From Pyropia yezoensis (Eukaryota > Rhodophyta > Bangiophyceae > Bangiales > Bangiaceae): 64,000 nt of DNA. The notes under the pieces are model-generated. The model was given only the letters and a program-made list of their open reading frames with translations, was not told where the DNA came from and did no database searches. Position numbers and translations under genes: made by a program. Position 1 is the first letter of the stretch. Each line of letters begins with the position of its first letter. Of this stretch, positions 63,692-64,000 are shown in pieces. Location of the stretch: contig CM020618.1 in the NCBI GenBank assembly GCA_009829735.1, positions 12,816,568 to 12,880,567 of the forward strand, written 5' to 3'.

Positions 63692-64000
63692 TTAACCGCC
63701 ACCTCCTTCCCCCCCAACCCCACTGTCCAAAGAGGCGGCCGCCTCCCCCACTTCCCCCCTCTCATCCTTTGCTTCCCCCACCCCTCTCACCACCACCCCC
63801 AATCCCCGTTGCAGCTGCTCCACAAAACCACCGTTGGGGTCCGCAATGCACCTGCCCCGCCGCACCGCCGCGAGCGCCTCTTCGTAGGTACACCCCTCGG
63901 CGGCCATGAGGTACCCCACCGCCGCCGCCGCCGAGCGGCTTACGCCCCGGTAACAGTGGACGTACACGCCGCCGCCGGCAGCCCTGGCGGCGGCCACCGC
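63692..64000 (-). CDS. Dual-specificity protein phosphatase, C-terminal part
   Basis: The gene enters from beyond the window end; 101 residues are visible. The catalytic loop HCYRGVSRSAAAAVGYL fits HC-x5-R with the following Ser, the nucleophile being the Cys. Upstream VYVHC is the preceding beta strand, and downstream YEEALAAVRRGRCIADPN is the usual helix and loop containing the conserved Pro-Asn. The last 35 residues are Gly/Glu-rich. The Asp general acid lies outside the window. Confidence 0.88.
   Translation of the reverse strand, partial: AVAAARAAGGGVYVHCYRGVSRSAAAAVGYLMAAEGCTYEEALAAVRRGRCIADPNGGFVEQLQRGLGVVVRGVGEAKDERGEVGEAAASLDSGVGGEGGGG

Overview
The window is eukaryotic nuclear DNA. 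It is very GC-rich, with long runs of G and C. The recognisable host genes are single open frames: a bestrophin-type channel and a methionine sulfoxide reductase B, both with N-terminal extensions typical of organelle targeting, the spindle-checkpoint HORMA protein MAD2, and a dual-specificity phosphatase. GC richness, few introns and probable plastid targeting fit a photosynthetic protist. A bangiophyte red alga (Porphyra/Pyropia type) is my best guess, but this is inference. No bacterial operons, Shine-Dalgarno signals or CRISPR arrays are seen.

Layout. 1-3.2 kb: a PIF/Harbinger-type transposase fragment (+) facing a Myb/SANT-like protein gene (-). 3.9-29.4 kb: a tandem array of a Ty3/gypsy chromovirus with three LTRs, bounded once by the 5-bp duplication TCCAG and interrupted by a 500-N assembly gap (14390-14889). 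Each unit has gag and pol on the minus strand and a large extra gene on the plus strand between pol and the 3' LTR. 29.4-37.2 kb: degenerate and low-complexity DNA with no confident gene. 37.26-38.60 kb: a dead Tc1 (DD34E) transposon with perfect inverted repeats. 39.26-40.27 kb: a quinone-oxidoreductase pseudogene. 41.0-42.7 kb: small regulatory-looking and inverted-repeat structures. 42.73-47.75 kb: a second, deleted LTR element with its own duplication (GTCGG), again with an antisense-side gene. 48.8-51.7 kb: an ankyrin-repeat gene with two in-frame stops, followed by a kinase-like scrap. 55.9-64 kb: the host gene block, made of a hypothetical basic protein, a hemerythrin-like protein, bestrophin, MsrB, MAD2 and the end of a dual-specificity phosphatase.

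Main novelty. Two clearly different LTR elements share the same unusual primer-binding site, similar LTR tips (TGTAGCA/TGCTACA and TGTGGCA/TGCCACA) and the same layout. In both, a long gene on the opposite strand converges on pol. The two antisense-side proteins share a short conserved core (FGSV, then about 40 residues later an RxG-x-L-[FW]-HLP motif). In the large element the LTR carries TATA-like boxes on both strands, so one LTR could drive gag-pol from one end and the extra gene from the other. I recognise no family for this protein.
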